This document shows positions 51,237-60,420 of a stretch of 64,000 nucleotides of DNA, one piece after another. The translations under genes were made by a program, and so were the position numbers. The stretch comes from Paeniglutamicibacter antarcticus (lineage in GTDB: Bacteria > Actinomycetota > Actinomycetes > Actinomycetales > Micrococcaceae), in the NCBI RefSeq assembly GCF_900010755.1, contig NZ_CZJT01000081.1, positions 62,001-126,000 on the forward strand. Reading direction: 5' to 3'. Under the pieces are notes generated by a model. That model did not search any database, was not told where the DNA came from, and worked only from the letters and a program-made list of their open reading frames with translations. Each line of letters begins with the position of its first letter. Within the stretch, counting starts at the first letter, position 1.

Positions 51237-52210
51237 GCACCCTCACCCACCGCTACATAACCGCCGTGGGGCGTGCGGTACCCGAGTCCCAGCGCCAAGA
51301 CGTGGAGGCCGAGGTGGCCGCCGCGATCGAAGACCTCACCCAGGCACGTCTGGAGTCCGGCAGCGATCCGCAGGCTGCCGAGCAGGAGGTCCTCGTGGAA
51401 CTCGGGGACCCCATGCGCTTGGCGGCGGGGTACGCAAACAAGCCATTGCATTTGATTGGCCCCGACCACTTCCCGGCCTATGTCCGCCTACTTAAGGTCC
51501 TCGCGTCCACGGTGTTGCCGGTGGTCACCTGCGCGGTGATCCTTGGCCAGATCATCAGTGGCGCCGAAGCCGGGGAGGTGGCCGTCACGGCACTTGCCAC
51601 CCTGTGGCAGGTGGCGCTGATGATGGCATTCTGGGTCACCGTGGTTTTTGCCGCCATCGAGCGCACCCCCGGTTCCAAGGCCATGAGCCCCCAATGGAAT
51701 CCGTCAATGCTTCCGGATCCGCCAACTGGCGGTGTGAGGCTTGGCGACACCCTGGCATCGGTGACGATGTCGCTGATCGGTGCCGCCTACATTGTTTGGC
51801 AGAACTTCCGTTCGCCATTCACCGATGCCGCGGGGGAACCGATTCCCACGTTGGCCCCGGAGCTATGGCCCCTCTGGATTCCACTGATGCTCGCCGGGCT
51901 ACTGGCTTCCGCGGTCGTGGAAGTCCTGCGCTACCGCGCCGGTGGCTGGTCGTGGGGTTTTGTGGCAGCAAACGCGGCTGCGGATCTTGTTTTTGCCGTG
52001 CCGCTGATCTGGCTGGCTGCCACAAACACGCTCTTGGATCCACGCTTCCTGGGCAACCTCGTGGACCTCGGTTGGATCGATGCAGGCCTTCACCTGAACG
52101 TCACGATCATCGTGATCACGGTCGGAGTATTGGCCTGGGAGCTCATCGACTCGGCGCGCAAGGTGCGCGGCGACACGGCTGCCAGAAACCTCGGGCACGC
52201 GGGCAGGTAG
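51233..52210 (+). CDS. PadR-linked membrane protein with HAAS-like N-terminus
   Basis: A 325-residue protein whose start at 51233 overlaps the PadR stop (ATGA). Residues 1-65 read like the HAAS or permease-prefix signalling domain (YITAVGRAVPESQRQDVEAE and AIEDLTQARLE), followed by six or seven membrane segments. PadR and a HAAS-type membrane protein often respond together to cell-envelope stress. Followed by a very strong terminator. Confidence 0.85.
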   Translation: MSTLTHRYITAVGRAVPESQRQDVEAEVAAAIEDLTQARLESGSDPQAAEQEVLVELGDPMRLAAGYANKPLHLIGPDHFPAYVRLLKVLASTVLPVVTCAVILGQIISGAEAGEVAVTALATLWQVALMMAFWVTVVFAAIERTPGSKAMSPQWNPSMLPDPPTGGVRLGDTLASVTMSLIGAAYIVWQNFRSPFTDAAGEPIPTLAPELWPLWIPLMLAGLLASAVVEVLRYRAGGWSWGFVAANAAADLVFAVPLIWLAATNTLLDPRFLGNLVDLGWIDAGLHLNVTIIVITVGVLAWELIDSARKVRGDTAARNLGHAGR

Positions 52211-52231
52211 GCAAGTCAGCAGGTAGCCCAA

Positions 52232-52275
52232 CACAAGGAACGGCCGGAGGATTGATCCTCCGGCCGTTCCTTGTG
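52232..52275. terminator. Strong terminator between PadR unit and VOC gene
   Basis: Bases 52232-52251 and 52256-52275 form a perfect 20-base stem (CACAAGGAACGG...CCGTTCCTTGTG) with loop TTGA. It stands between convergent genes and probably works for both. Confidence 0.82.
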
Positions 52276-52328
52276 CCTATTCATTGCCCGTCCATACCGG
52301 GTCGACGGCCTGGCTGCCGGATTCGGCC

Positions 52329-53195
52329 CTAGCCCACGGCGACGCGCAGCTGGTTGCGCCACGGGTCTTCGAAGCGCAGCTCGGCACCCGTGTGGTGGTT
52401 GGCGATACCGGCAAGCTTGAGACGGTCGGCCAGTGCGCCGACCTCGTCCTGGTTCGGGACGGTGATCAGCACCTCGCCCAGGCCCAGGGTGTCCTTGCGG
52501 GGGCCCGCGCCGCGGGAGTTCCAGACGTTCATGGCCATATGGTGGTGGTAGCCGCCGGCGGAGACGAACAGTGCCTGGCCGTGGAAGCTGGTGGTCTTGG
52601 CGAATCCGAGGGTGTCCACGTAGAACTGTTCGGCCTTCGGCACATCGCCGACCTGCAGGTGAACGTGGCCGATGCCCGCAGGAGTGGTGCGCAGTTCGCT
52701 AACTGCCTGCTCATTCAGGTGGGTGTTCAGGTAGTCGTTCGGGTCAAGGTACAGGGTGTCCATCGCCACGGAGTCGCCGTTCCAGGTCCACGTGTCGCGC
52801 GGGCGGTCCCAGTACAGCTCAATGCCGTTGCCCTCGGGGTCGTTGAAGTAGAAGGCCTCAGAGACCAGGTGGTCCGAGGACCCGGTGAACAATGAGCCGT
52901 CAAACTGTGCGGCGGCGAGCACCGTCGCGGCCAGGGCCGATTGGGTGTCGAAGAGCAGCGCCGTGTGGAACAGTCCGGCTTCGCCGCGAGCCGGGAGGTT
53001 CAGGCCCTTGCCCTCGGAGAGGTGGACAAGTTCCAGGCCCTGGCGGCCCAGGCCCACTCCCCCGGCAGATTCCGAGAGAACCTCGAGTCCCAGGGCTTTT
53101 TGGTAGTAGTCGCTCATGGTTTTCATGTCGCCTACCTTGAGCATCACGGTGCCCATGGCGAGGTCTGCGGAGAGTTGATCTTGGGTGGTGACCAT
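52329..53195 (-). CDS. VOC family protein with two glyoxalase-like domains
   Basis: A 288-residue protein of two VOC folds (about 10-130 and 170-285): MGTVMLKVGDMKTMSDYYQKA and GIGHVHLQVGDVPKAEQFYVD. YFNDPEGNGIELYWDRP contains the Glu metal ligand. This is the pattern of extradiol dioxygenase-like proteins (CatE type) found in Bacillus and actinobacteria. Reaction not known. A well-spaced promoter lies upstream. Confidence 0.9.
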   Translation of the reverse strand: MVTTQDQLSADLAMGTVMLKVGDMKTMSDYYQKALGLEVLSESAGGVGLGRQGLELVHLSEGKGLNLPARGEAGLFHTALLFDTQSALAATVLAAAQFDGSLFTGSSDHLVSEAFYFNDPEGNGIELYWDRPRDTWTWNGDSVAMDTLYLDPNDYLNTHLNEQAVSELRTTPAGIGHVHLQVGDVPKAEQFYVDTLGFAKTTSFHGQALFVSAGGYHHHMAMNVWNSRGAGPRKDTLGLGEVLITVPNQDEVGALADRLKLAGIANHHTGAELRFEDPWRNQLRVAVG

Positions 53196-53238
53196 GGCTG
53201 GAGTTCCAATCGGTGCGGAGGAATTTGTTCTTGTTTCA

Positions 53239-53267
53239 AGTATCGCACTTTTTTGTTGAAGCTACAA
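53239..53267 (-). promoter_or_regulatory. Candidate promoter of the VOC gene
   Basis: On the minus strand TTGTAG (53267-53262) and GATACT (53244-53239) are 17 bases apart, with four of six matches each to consensus, about 45 bases before the ATG. Confidence 0.5.
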
Positions 53268-53285
53268 CCAATTGTTCCTATGGGC

Positions 53286-54800
53286 TTACTCACCACCTGC
53301 AAGACCCGCCAGATCCAGGGAATCCCGGGCTTGGGCCGCTAGCCACAGCTGCGCCACCGAGGCCGTTTCCGCCAGGTCCAATCCAGTAAGTTCGGAAATC
53401 TTTCGAATCCGGTAGATAACGGTTTGTCGATGCGTAAAAAGTACGGCCGCAGCCTTTTGCGCTGACCGCTGGTTCTCGAGATAGGCATACAGCGTCACCA
53501 TCAGCTCCGAACCATGGGTGCGATCATAGTCCAGCAATGGGCCCAGCACCCGATGGACCAGGGCATCGCCATCACGGTAACCGCCGAGTCCAAACCACGA
53601 GGTTTCCGCCGAATACAGGACATGCCTTGCACCACTGGCCCGTGCCACGCCAAGCGCCCACGCGCTCTCGCGCAAGGCGCGCTGGAGGCCCTCGGCTCCA
53701 ACCGGCGCGCTCAGCCCCAGCGAATCATCCCCGTCAATGACATGCAGCAGCGATTCTGCCGAAGCTTCCGCGGAAATGACCAGGTGGAGTTTCGCCCCAC
53801 CGTCAACGCAGACGCTATTAACCCCGTGGCGCCATAGCGCACGATGAACCTCGGGAAGGTCGAATCCGGGCCGCGAGGCCAGTGAAATGACACGAACGCC
53901 CTCCTCCGGAAGTGAGAATTCCGAGAGCCGCCGGGCGGCCTCGGCTGCACCCAGGCGTCCGCCGAACGCCTGCAGCAGGAATTCACCCCCAGTGCGGTAC
54001 CGACCCTCCATGGCCAGCGCCGAGCGCGAGAGCCCCAGCCCCAAAACCGTGGCGGCATGTAAAAGCACCACGCTGTCCGGGGCCGACTCGGAATCCGGCA
54101 ACACCACCAGAATTGCGTGCACGTGCGTGGGAATATCCATGAGCAGCACCGACCGGCCATCATCCCGGCTCCAGTGGAAATGCCGGGATCCGACCTCCGA
54201 CTTCTCCCTAGCCTGGGCCACCTGCCGGAGAACGTCTTCCGGCAGCTCCCGGTCCCCGGGCTGCCAGGGATGCAGGCACCTGCGGTCAACAACAAACACC
54301 CGCGCGGAGATTTCCGCGCCCATGCCGGCCAACAGTTCGCTCCATGTCTCACCAGGGGTCGTGGCCTTGCGCAGCAGGTCGTAAATCCTGGCGGTTTGCT
54401 TGACCCTGCGGGACTCCTCCAGGAGCGCCGCCTCGGCAATGGACCTGGAGATCGCAATGAACGGCAGGGGGTAGGGAACATTGAGCAGGGGCAGCGGCAG
54501 CGAGTCACAGGCCTGAAGGAATTCATCGGTAAAGGCTGGTGCATGCATCTTTTCACCCACGGCGAGGCCGCTGGCGCCCGAGGCGACCAGTGCGCGGGCC
54601 ATTTCAACCTGGCTCGAGGCCTCGGCGGGAATCGACAACCCGTTGGTCATCAGCAACACCCCGCCGGAGATCCATTCCCAGAGGTTGGGAAGGTCCGAGG
54701 TGTGCGACCAGCTGATGGAATTTTCCAGCCCGGCGTGGCCCGCCAGTATCCCCAGCCCCAGGTGCGGCTCCGCGAGGAGCTCCTTCACGGTCATCGACAT
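53286..54800 (-). CDS. PucR family transcriptional regulator
   Basis: A 504-residue regulator: the N-terminal PucR domain (VKELLAEPHLGLGILAGHAG, SWSHTSDLPNLWEWISGGVL), a GGDEF-like middle part and a C-terminal HTH (LENQRSAQKAAAVLFTHRQT, VIYRIRKISELTGLDL). It is divergent from the MFS-agmatinase operon and probably activates it in response to a guanidino compound or product. Confidence 0.92.
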   Translation of the reverse strand: MSMTVKELLAEPHLGLGILAGHAGLENSISWSHTSDLPNLWEWISGGVLLMTNGLSIPAEASSQVEMARALVASGASGLAVGEKMHAPAFTDEFLQACDSLPLPLLNVPYPLPFIAISRSIAEAALLEESRRVKQTARIYDLLRKATTPGETWSELLAGMGAEISARVFVVDRRCLHPWQPGDRELPEDVLRQVAQAREKSEVGSRHFHWSRDDGRSVLLMDIPTHVHAILVVLPDSESAPDSVVLLHAATVLGLGLSRSALAMEGRYRTGGEFLLQAFGGRLGAAEAARRLSEFSLPEEGVRVISLASRPGFDLPEVHRALWRHGVNSVCVDGGAKLHLVISAEASAESLLHVIDGDDSLGLSAPVGAEGLQRALRESAWALGVARASGARHVLYSAETSWFGLGGYRDGDALVHRVLGPLLDYDRTHGSELMVTLYAYLENQRSAQKAAAVLFTHRQTVIYRIRKISELTGLDLAETASVAQLWLAAQARDSLDLAGLAGGE

Positions 54801-54977
54801 TCGTCACGCCTTCACAATCGGATCCAAATCTCACCCATTGAATCCCGCGTTCATACAAATGTCTAGAGCGATGCTTCAATTGTTGACACCGGTTGATTGA
54901 TCGAGTGATCCACGTCACCAATCATTGAGGTACAAACATCCAGCCCGCCACGGGCACCTAGAGAAAGTAGGGTCGCA
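54801..54977. promoter_or_regulatory. Divergent promoter region, PucR / MFS transporter
   Basis: 177 bases. TTGACA occurs at 54883-54888 but the -10 at 17 bases (TGATCC) is poor, typical of an activator-dependent promoter. TCAA/TTGA half-sites around it are a possible PucR site. Confidence 0.35.
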
Positions 54978-56381
54978 ATGAGCTCCTCAGTTCATCTCAT
55001 TGATGATGCGCCGCTGACCCGATTCCACAAGAAACTGACCACCTTCTCCTCCGGCGGTCCGTTCATTGATGGCTACGCATTGTCCATCATCGGGATCGCC
55101 CTCATCACGATGACGCCCGCACTGGACCTGGGCCCCTCGGAAATCGGCATGGTCGGCGCGGCCAGCCTGGTCGGAATCTTCTTCGGCGGCGGTGTCTTTG
55201 GCTGGGTGACCGACAAGGTCGGCCGCCACACCATGTACATCCTGGACCTGATTGCTCTGGCCGTCTTCTCCATCCTCAGCGCGTTCTCCACCGACATCTG
55301 GCAGCTGGTGCTCTGGCGCTTCCTGCTCGGCGTCGCCATCGGTGCCGACTACCCCATCGCCACCTCGCTGCTGGCCGAGTTCCTTCCCAAGAAGCACCGC
55401 GGCCGGCTGCTCGGGGCAACGTTCGTGGTCTGGGCCGTCGGCGCCGCTGCCGCATTCGCTGTCGGCTACGCATTACGCGATGCGGGCCCCGATGCCTGGC
55501 GCTACATGCTGGCCAGCCCCGCGATCTTTGCCATCATCACCCTGCTCTTCCGCCTCGGGACCCCGGAATCCCCGCGCTGGCTGCTTTCCCGCGGCCGGGT
55601 CGATGAAGCCCGCGCCGTCATCAAGAAGGTTTACGGCGAAAAGTACGACATCGAGTCCCTGGGCGAGAGCACCGAAGATGGGGCCAACCCGGCCAAGTTC
55701 ACGGATATCTTCAACCGGAAATTCTGGCGCCGCACGCTCTTCGTGTCCATCTTCTGGACCGCCCAGGTCATCCCGCTCTTCGCGGTCTACACCTTTGCAC
55801 CGGACCTGCTGGCATCCTTCGGCATGGACGGGGATGCCAACCTGTACGGCGGCTCGCTGCTGATCTCGCTGATCTTCGTGGTCGGTGGCATCCCGGGACT
55901 GTGGCTGGTCGAGCGCATCGGCCGGCGCAAGTTGCTGCTCTGGTCCTTCGGCATCATCGTGGTGGCCCTCGCGGCACCGGCCTTCATCCCGAACGTCGCA
56001 CCGCAGACACTGTTCACCGCCCTGGCAATCTTCGCGCTGGCCTCCGGCGCCTCGAGCTTCCTCGAGGTCGTATACCCCAACGAGCTCTTCCCCACGGAAA
56101 TCCGCGCCACCGCGGTGGGCTTCGGAACGGCCATCAGCCGCGTCGGTTCGGCCGCCAGCACCTACCTCATGCCGGTGGCCATTATTTCCTTCGGCGCAGC
56201 CGGTGCGCTGTTGATCGGCGCCGGCATCTCCTTGGTCGGACTCATCGCCACCTTCCTGCTGGCACCCGAAACCGCCAACCGTAGCCTCTCCGAGACCACC
56301 TCCCGCGACGGTCGTTCCGAGGCCGCCGAACACACCCACATCGAACCACTCAAAGTAGAAGCAAAAGGAACCCTGTCATGA
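54978..56381 (+). CDS. MFS transporter, sugar-porter type
   Basis: A 467-residue carrier with 12 membrane segments. The signature DKVGRH after the second helix, RFLLGVAIGADYPIATSLLAEF, PESPRWLLSRGRVDEA and GLWLVERIGRRK are all present, which puts it in the sugar/metabolite porter group. Linked to agmatinase by a four-base overlap, so it likely imports the guanidino substrate. Substrate identity open. Confidence 0.92.
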   Translation: MSSSVHLIDDAPLTRFHKKLTTFSSGGPFIDGYALSIIGIALITMTPALDLGPSEIGMVGAASLVGIFFGGGVFGWVTDKVGRHTMYILDLIALAVFSILSAFSTDIWQLVLWRFLLGVAIGADYPIATSLLAEFLPKKHRGRLLGATFVVWAVGAAAAFAVGYALRDAGPDAWRYMLASPAIFAIITLLFRLGTPESPRWLLSRGRVDEARAVIKKVYGEKYDIESLGESTEDGANPAKFTDIFNRKFWRRTLFVSIFWTAQVIPLFAVYTFAPDLLASFGMDGDANLYGGSLLISLIFVVGGIPGLWLVERIGRRKLLLWSFGIIVVALAAPAFIPNVAPQTLFTALAIFALASGASSFLEVVYPNELFPTEIRATAVGFGTAISRVGSAASTYLMPVAIISFGAAGALLIGAGISLVGLIATFLLAPETANRSLSETTSRDGRSEAAEHTHIEPLKVEAKGTLS

Positions 56382-57376
56382 GCACCCACAAGCCGATCGG
56401 CCCCGTAGACGCAACCAAGGTCCCCCGTTTTGCCGGACTGGGAACCTTCGCCCGGCTCCCCCAGATCGACGCGGTTCCGGACTACGACATCGCCATCCTC
56501 GGCGTCCCCTTCGACGGCGGCACCTCGTTCCGCCCGGGCGCACGATTCGGCCCCTCCGCGGTCCGCGAGGCCTCGCGGCTGCTGCGCCCCGGCTACCACG
56601 TGGAGCTGGATGTCATTCCGGTGGAAATGGCCCAGGTCGTCGATGCCGGCGACGTGGCCTGCACCCCGTACAACATCGGCCGCGCCATCGAGCAGATCGA
56701 GGAACAGGCACTCCCGCTGCTGGCCAAGGACAAGCGCGTGATCGCCATAGGCGGCGACCACACCATCGCCCTGCCCATGCTGCGCGCCGTCAACAAGATC
56801 CACGGCCCGGTGGCACTGCTCCACTTCGATGCCCACCTGGACACCTGGGACACCTACTTCGACGAGCCCGTCACCCACGGAACAATGTTCCGTCGGGCCT
56901 TCGAGGAGGGCCTGCTCATCGAGGACAAGTCGATGCATGTCGGCATCCGCGGGCCGGTCTACGACAAGGACGACTTCCTGCGCGACCACGAGTTCGGCTT
57001 CCAGATCATCCGCAGCACCGACATCGATGACATCGGCGTCGCCGCGGCGATCCAGAAGGTCAGGGACCGCTTGGGCGACACCCCGGTCTACCTGTCCGTC
57101 GACATCGATGTCCTTGACCCGGCGTTTGCCCCGGGAACCGGAACCCCTGAAATGGGCGGGCTGCACTCCCGCGAACTGCTCCGCCTCATCCGCGGCCTGA
57201 ACGGAATCAACATCGTGGGTGCAGACGTCGTCGAGGTGGCACCGGCCTACGACCACGCGGACATCACCTCGCTGGCTGCCGCAACCCTGGTCTTCGACAT
57301 GATGGGCCTGATGGTCAATGGACCCCAGTCATTCGCAGACACCGACGAGGACGAGCTGGAAACCGCCGGAGTCTAG
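56378..57376 (+). CDS. speB: Agmatinase-type ureohydrolase
   Basis: Binuclear Mn hydrolase that splits a guanidino group to urea. The 332-residue product has all metal-binding motifs: GGDHTIALP, LLHFDAHLDTWD and SVDIDVLDPAF, and the substrate-loop region FDGGTSFRPGARFGP. It is the gene after the MFS carrier (ATGA overlap). The substrate may be agmatine, guanidinobutyrate or guanidinopropionate; context with PucR and MFS fits nitrogen scavenging. A strong hairpin follows. Confidence 0.92.
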   Translation: MSTHKPIGPVDATKVPRFAGLGTFARLPQIDAVPDYDIAILGVPFDGGTSFRPGARFGPSAVREASRLLRPGYHVELDVIPVEMAQVVDAGDVACTPYNIGRAIEQIEEQALPLLAKDKRVIAIGGDHTIALPMLRAVNKIHGPVALLHFDAHLDTWDTYFDEPVTHGTMFRRAFEEGLLIEDKSMHVGIRGPVYDKDDFLRDHEFGFQIIRSTDIDDIGVAAAIQKVRDRLGDTPVYLSVDIDVLDPAFAPGTGTPEMGGLHSRELLRLIRGLNGINIVGADVVEVAPAYDHADITSLAAATLVFDMMGLMVNGPQSFADTDEDELETAGV

Positions 57377-57406
57377 CCCGTCCACATGGCAGGTATCTCC
57401 CTCAAA

Positions 57407-57451
57407 CAACGGCTGCCGGCCCACCTCCTGGAGGTGGGCCGGCAGCCGTTG
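57407..57451. terminator. Long hairpin after the agmatinase gene
   Basis: Bases 57407-57427 and 57431-57451 form a perfect 21-base stem with a three-base loop. No T-run follows. It lies between the operon and convergent genes. Confidence 0.75.
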
Positions 57452-57549
57452 AGTAAGCCGGTTTTCAAAGGACGCATCTGCGCAGTCCTACCGGTCAAGG
57501 TGCCTTGCGATCATCCGACGGCACCATGCTCACCGCCATGATGGTCCGG

Positions 57550-57819
57550 TCAGCTGGCCGTTTTGTTGCGTCCGGTGATGGCGCCGTAGACACCGGCAAC
57601 CACCAAACCACCAACAATGGCAAGCAGCCACGAGCCCAGGCTCCAGAAGCTCATCTCGCCCTTGTTGAACAGGGCGTCACCAATCCAGCCGCCCACGATC
57701 GCGCCGACAACACCCAGAACCAAGCTGGTGATCCAGCCACCCCCTACCCGGCCGGGCATGACCATCTTGACGATGGCTCCAACAATCAAACCCAATACGA
57801 TCCAGCCGATGAAACCCAT
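57550..57819 (-). CDS. GlsB/YeaQ/YmgE family stress membrane protein
   Basis: A small, Gly-rich membrane protein of 89 residues, starting MGFIGWIVLGLIVGAIVKMV and with GGGWITSLVLGVVGAIVGGW, the transglycosylase-associated pattern. GAAGGAGA before the ATG at 57819 sets the start. Usually induced by stress; it lies after dps on the same strand. Confidence 0.93.
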   Translation of the reverse strand: MGFIGWIVLGLIVGAIVKMVMPGRVGGGWITSLVLGVVGAIVGGWIGDALFNKGEMSFWSLGSWLLAIVGGLVVAGVYGAITGRNKTAS

Positions 57820-57916
57820 GATTTCTCCTTCGTTGATTCGGTGAATTGGTGACCGGTTTCCGGAGCTTTCCACTCCGCCCCGACGCACAACGCGTCGGGT
57901 GCCGGCCTTGTTGGTG

Positions 57917-58477
57917 TTACTTAGACTTCTTGGCAGCACCAGTTTCGGTGTGGGCTCCGGTGTTGCTGAGCACGCCGTCGTCATCTTCCAAGTGGGCCCG
58001 CATGAACCATTGGAAGAGTTCGAGTTTGCTGCTTTGTCCGATGAGCATGTCTTCGGTCACCGGATCCAACTCACCGGTGGCCTCGATGGCCTGTCGGTGG
58101 CTTGAAATCACGCCCGTGTAGACAACATCCAAGGCGGCAAGGTGTTCGGAGGTGCGCGCCCTGCCAATGGAATAGTCATCCCAGTCGCGTGCCTTTACCA
58201 GAGCACCCGGCAACCCGTTGGGCGGGGTTCCAAGCGTGGCCATGCGTTCGGCAGTCTCATCAACCATCGCTCGCACCAGGTCGATCTGCGGGTCGAGCAT
58301 TTCGTGAACCCCGATAAAATCACGCCCCACGACGTTCCAATGTGCGTGCTTGAGCGTCAATTGCAGATCATTGAGTGCGTGCAATCGCGCCTGCAGGATC
58401 TCTGCAACCTTGGATCCGTTTTCGATTGACAAACCGGGCACTGTAAAGCTTGCCCGTGGAGTCTTCTTGTTTGACAT
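57917..58477 (-). CDS. dps: Dps family ferritin-like protein
   Basis: DNA protection and iron storage in starved cells. The 186-residue protein has the ferroxidase pattern HALNDLQLTLKHAHWNVVGR, then FIGVHEMLDPQIDLVRAMVD with DETAER. The N-terminus (MSNKKTPRASFTVPGL) is basic, as needed for DNA binding. The tail is Thr/Lys-rich. No iron box was seen upstream. Confidence 0.93.
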   Translation of the reverse strand: MSNKKTPRASFTVPGLSIENGSKVAEILQARLHALNDLQLTLKHAHWNVVGRDFIGVHEMLDPQIDLVRAMVDETAERMATLGTPPNGLPGALVKARDWDDYSIGRARTSEHLAALDVVYTGVISSHRQAIEATGELDPVTEDMLIGQSSKLELFQWFMRAHLEDDDGVLSNTGAHTETGAAKKSK

Positions 58478-58760
58478 GTTGATCTCCTGACTTTGATCCA
58501 GTTGCCACTTGTCAGCGGAATACTTCGAACTTCACGCTAGCCACCGAACCGGGCCTCGTCCAGTCCCATTTCACTCCGAAAGGAAAGAAATTCTGGCGGT
58601 TCCCTTGCGCCCGTTGGGGAAACGGCTATCGCCCAGAGCTTAAACAACACCACTGGCCGGGGCCTGAACGGAACCAGCTTGATTCGATTTCCGCCCCGTG
58701 CTTGACTGTTGGCGAACCTTGAGCCGCGAAAGTCCAGCCAGCGAAAAACGGGGTAGCTAA

Positions 58761-59900
58761 GTGAAAAGCCGTGACACAACAATGGATGGAAGCGGATCTG
58801 CAGCTGAGACCGCTGCCAAGGACCTGCTTGCCCCGGAGCCCGAAGACAGCCGGAAGCCGGAGGCCCCCACCGATTTGGATCCGGCAACGTGGAAATACGC
58901 CTTGGGCCGCTCCGTCCGGGAATTTTCCCGGCACAAAGGCACCGACATGGGTGCCAGCCTTGCCTACTTCGGAATGCTTTCGCTTTTCCCGGCATTGCTG
59001 GCGCTGGTCTCCCTGCTCGGAGTCATCGGGCAAGCGGAGTCCACTACCCAGACGCTCATGCAGGTCATTGAGGGTGTCGCGAGTCCCGAGGTTTCCGAAA
59101 CCCTGAGGCAGCCGATCCAGCAACTGGCCAGCGCGCCTTCTGCCGGATTTGCGTTGATCGCCGGCTTGGCCGGAGCCCTGTGGAGCGCATCGGGCTACGT
59201 GGGCGCATTTGGCCGCTGCGTCAACCGGATTTACGGGGTGCAAGAAGGCCGGCCGTTCTACAAGCTCAAGCCCCTGATGCTGCTGGTGACGTTGTGCCTA
59301 TTACTGATGAGCGCACTCATGGCGGTGTTGCTTGTGGTCTCCGGACCGCTGGCCAAAACCATCGGTGAAATCGTTGGCCTGGGCGAGGAAACCCTGCTCG
59401 TGTGGAATATTGCCAAATGGCCGGTGCTAATCTTGTGCGCCATCGCCTTGGTGGCGGCACTGTACTACGGAACCCCGAACGTTCGGGCAACGAAGATCAG
59501 GTGGCTCAGCCCGGGCTCCATCGCCGCCTTGGTCATCTTGGCCGCGGCGACACTGGGCTTCTTCTTCTACGTTTCGAACTTCGCCCAATACAACAAAACA
59601 TATGGCACCATTGGCGGTGTCATCGTGCTGTTGCTGTGGCTGTGGATTGCCAATTTGTCGCTGCTCTTCGGGGCGGTTATCGACGCCGAAATTGAACGTG
59701 CACGCGAGCTGCAGGGCGGTATCAAGGCCGAGGCTTCCATTCAACTGCCTCCACGGGACACCACTGCGAGCGACAAGATGCTGGCTCAGGAGAAAGCAGA
59801 TATCGACCGCGGACACGTGCTTCGCCTTGAAGCCGAGGAACGTCGCACCATTGAGGAAGACAGCAAAAAAGCCGCGGCCAACCTCGACGGTCCCGTTTAG
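58761..59900 (+). CDS. YihY/virulence factor BrkB family membrane protein
   Basis: A 379-residue protein with six membrane helices (FGMLSLFPALLALVSLLGVIG, LMLLVTLCLLLMSALMAVLL and VLILCAIALVAALYYGTPN among them), ending in a charged Lys/Glu/Arg tail of 60 residues. The family is a putative exporter or inner-membrane protein of unknown role; older annotations as RNase BN are wrong. Confidence 0.92.
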   Translation: MKSRDTTMDGSGSAAETAAKDLLAPEPEDSRKPEAPTDLDPATWKYALGRSVREFSRHKGTDMGASLAYFGMLSLFPALLALVSLLGVIGQAESTTQTLMQVIEGVASPEVSETLRQPIQQLASAPSAGFALIAGLAGALWSASGYVGAFGRCVNRIYGVQEGRPFYKLKPLMLLVTLCLLLMSALMAVLLVVSGPLAKTIGEIVGLGEETLLVWNIAKWPVLILCAIALVAALYYGTPNVRATKIRWLSPGSIAALVILAAATLGFFFYVSNFAQYNKTYGTIGGVIVLLLWLWIANLSLLFGAVIDAEIERARELQGGIKAEASIQLPPRDTTASDKMLAQEKADIDRGHVLRLEAEERRTIEEDSKKAAANLDGPV

Positions 59901-59928
59901 GCCAGTAATCCGGGGACATGCCCCGGTC

Positions 59929-60420
59929 TCAATGCATGAATGCCTTAAGCACCACGATGCATACACCGAGCAATGCGGTGCCGGTCCCCACCATCAGGCG
60001 CATGGATGTCCGTCGCGTCCATCGGGCCGCGGAGAAGTATCCAAGCAAGCCGAGCAACAAGGCATCAACCCAGAGCGCGGTCCACAACGCCACGTCATCA
60101 CGGACAAAATTCAGGACTCCCAGCAAGACAATGGCCAACGGAACAACTGCGGCAACCAGCATTCCCACTGAATGGCCTATTGCGTAGCGGAAGGATTCCC
60201 TGAATGGCGCCTTGTGGTCGGAGACAACGCCCAGGTGCGAAACGGCGGTGGCGAAGACGTGTGCCACCCAAAAAACCAAGGTGGTGGCGAAGACCTTGAG
60301 GAAAACATCGCGCGAGGTGACCTCGTATTGGTTGGTGACCACGAGCAACGCCGAGACCATCACCAACCCGTACACAGCGGCCTCGGAAAAGAAGTCACGC
60401 CGTCGAAGTTTGTATCCCAA
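59929..60420 (-). CDS. Hypothetical membrane protein
   Basis: A 163-residue protein with about four membrane segments (AAVYGLVMVSALLVVTN, FATTLVFWVAHVFATAV, MLVAAVVPLAIVLLGVL, ALLLGLLGYF). No family recognised. It converges on the YihY gene with 28 bases between stops. Confidence 0.75.
   Translation of the reverse strand: MGYKLRRRDFFSEAAVYGLVMVSALLVVTNQYEVTSRDVFLKVFATTLVFWVAHVFATAVSHLGVVSDHKAPFRESFRYAIGHSVGMLVAAVVPLAIVLLGVLNFVRDDVALWTALWVDALLLGLLGYFSAARWTRRTSMRLMVGTGTALLGVCIVVLKAFMH

Noticed and set aside
54883..54911. Sigma-70-like promoter with perfect TTGACA
   Set aside because: The matching -10 is very poor, so it was only noted within the divergent control region.
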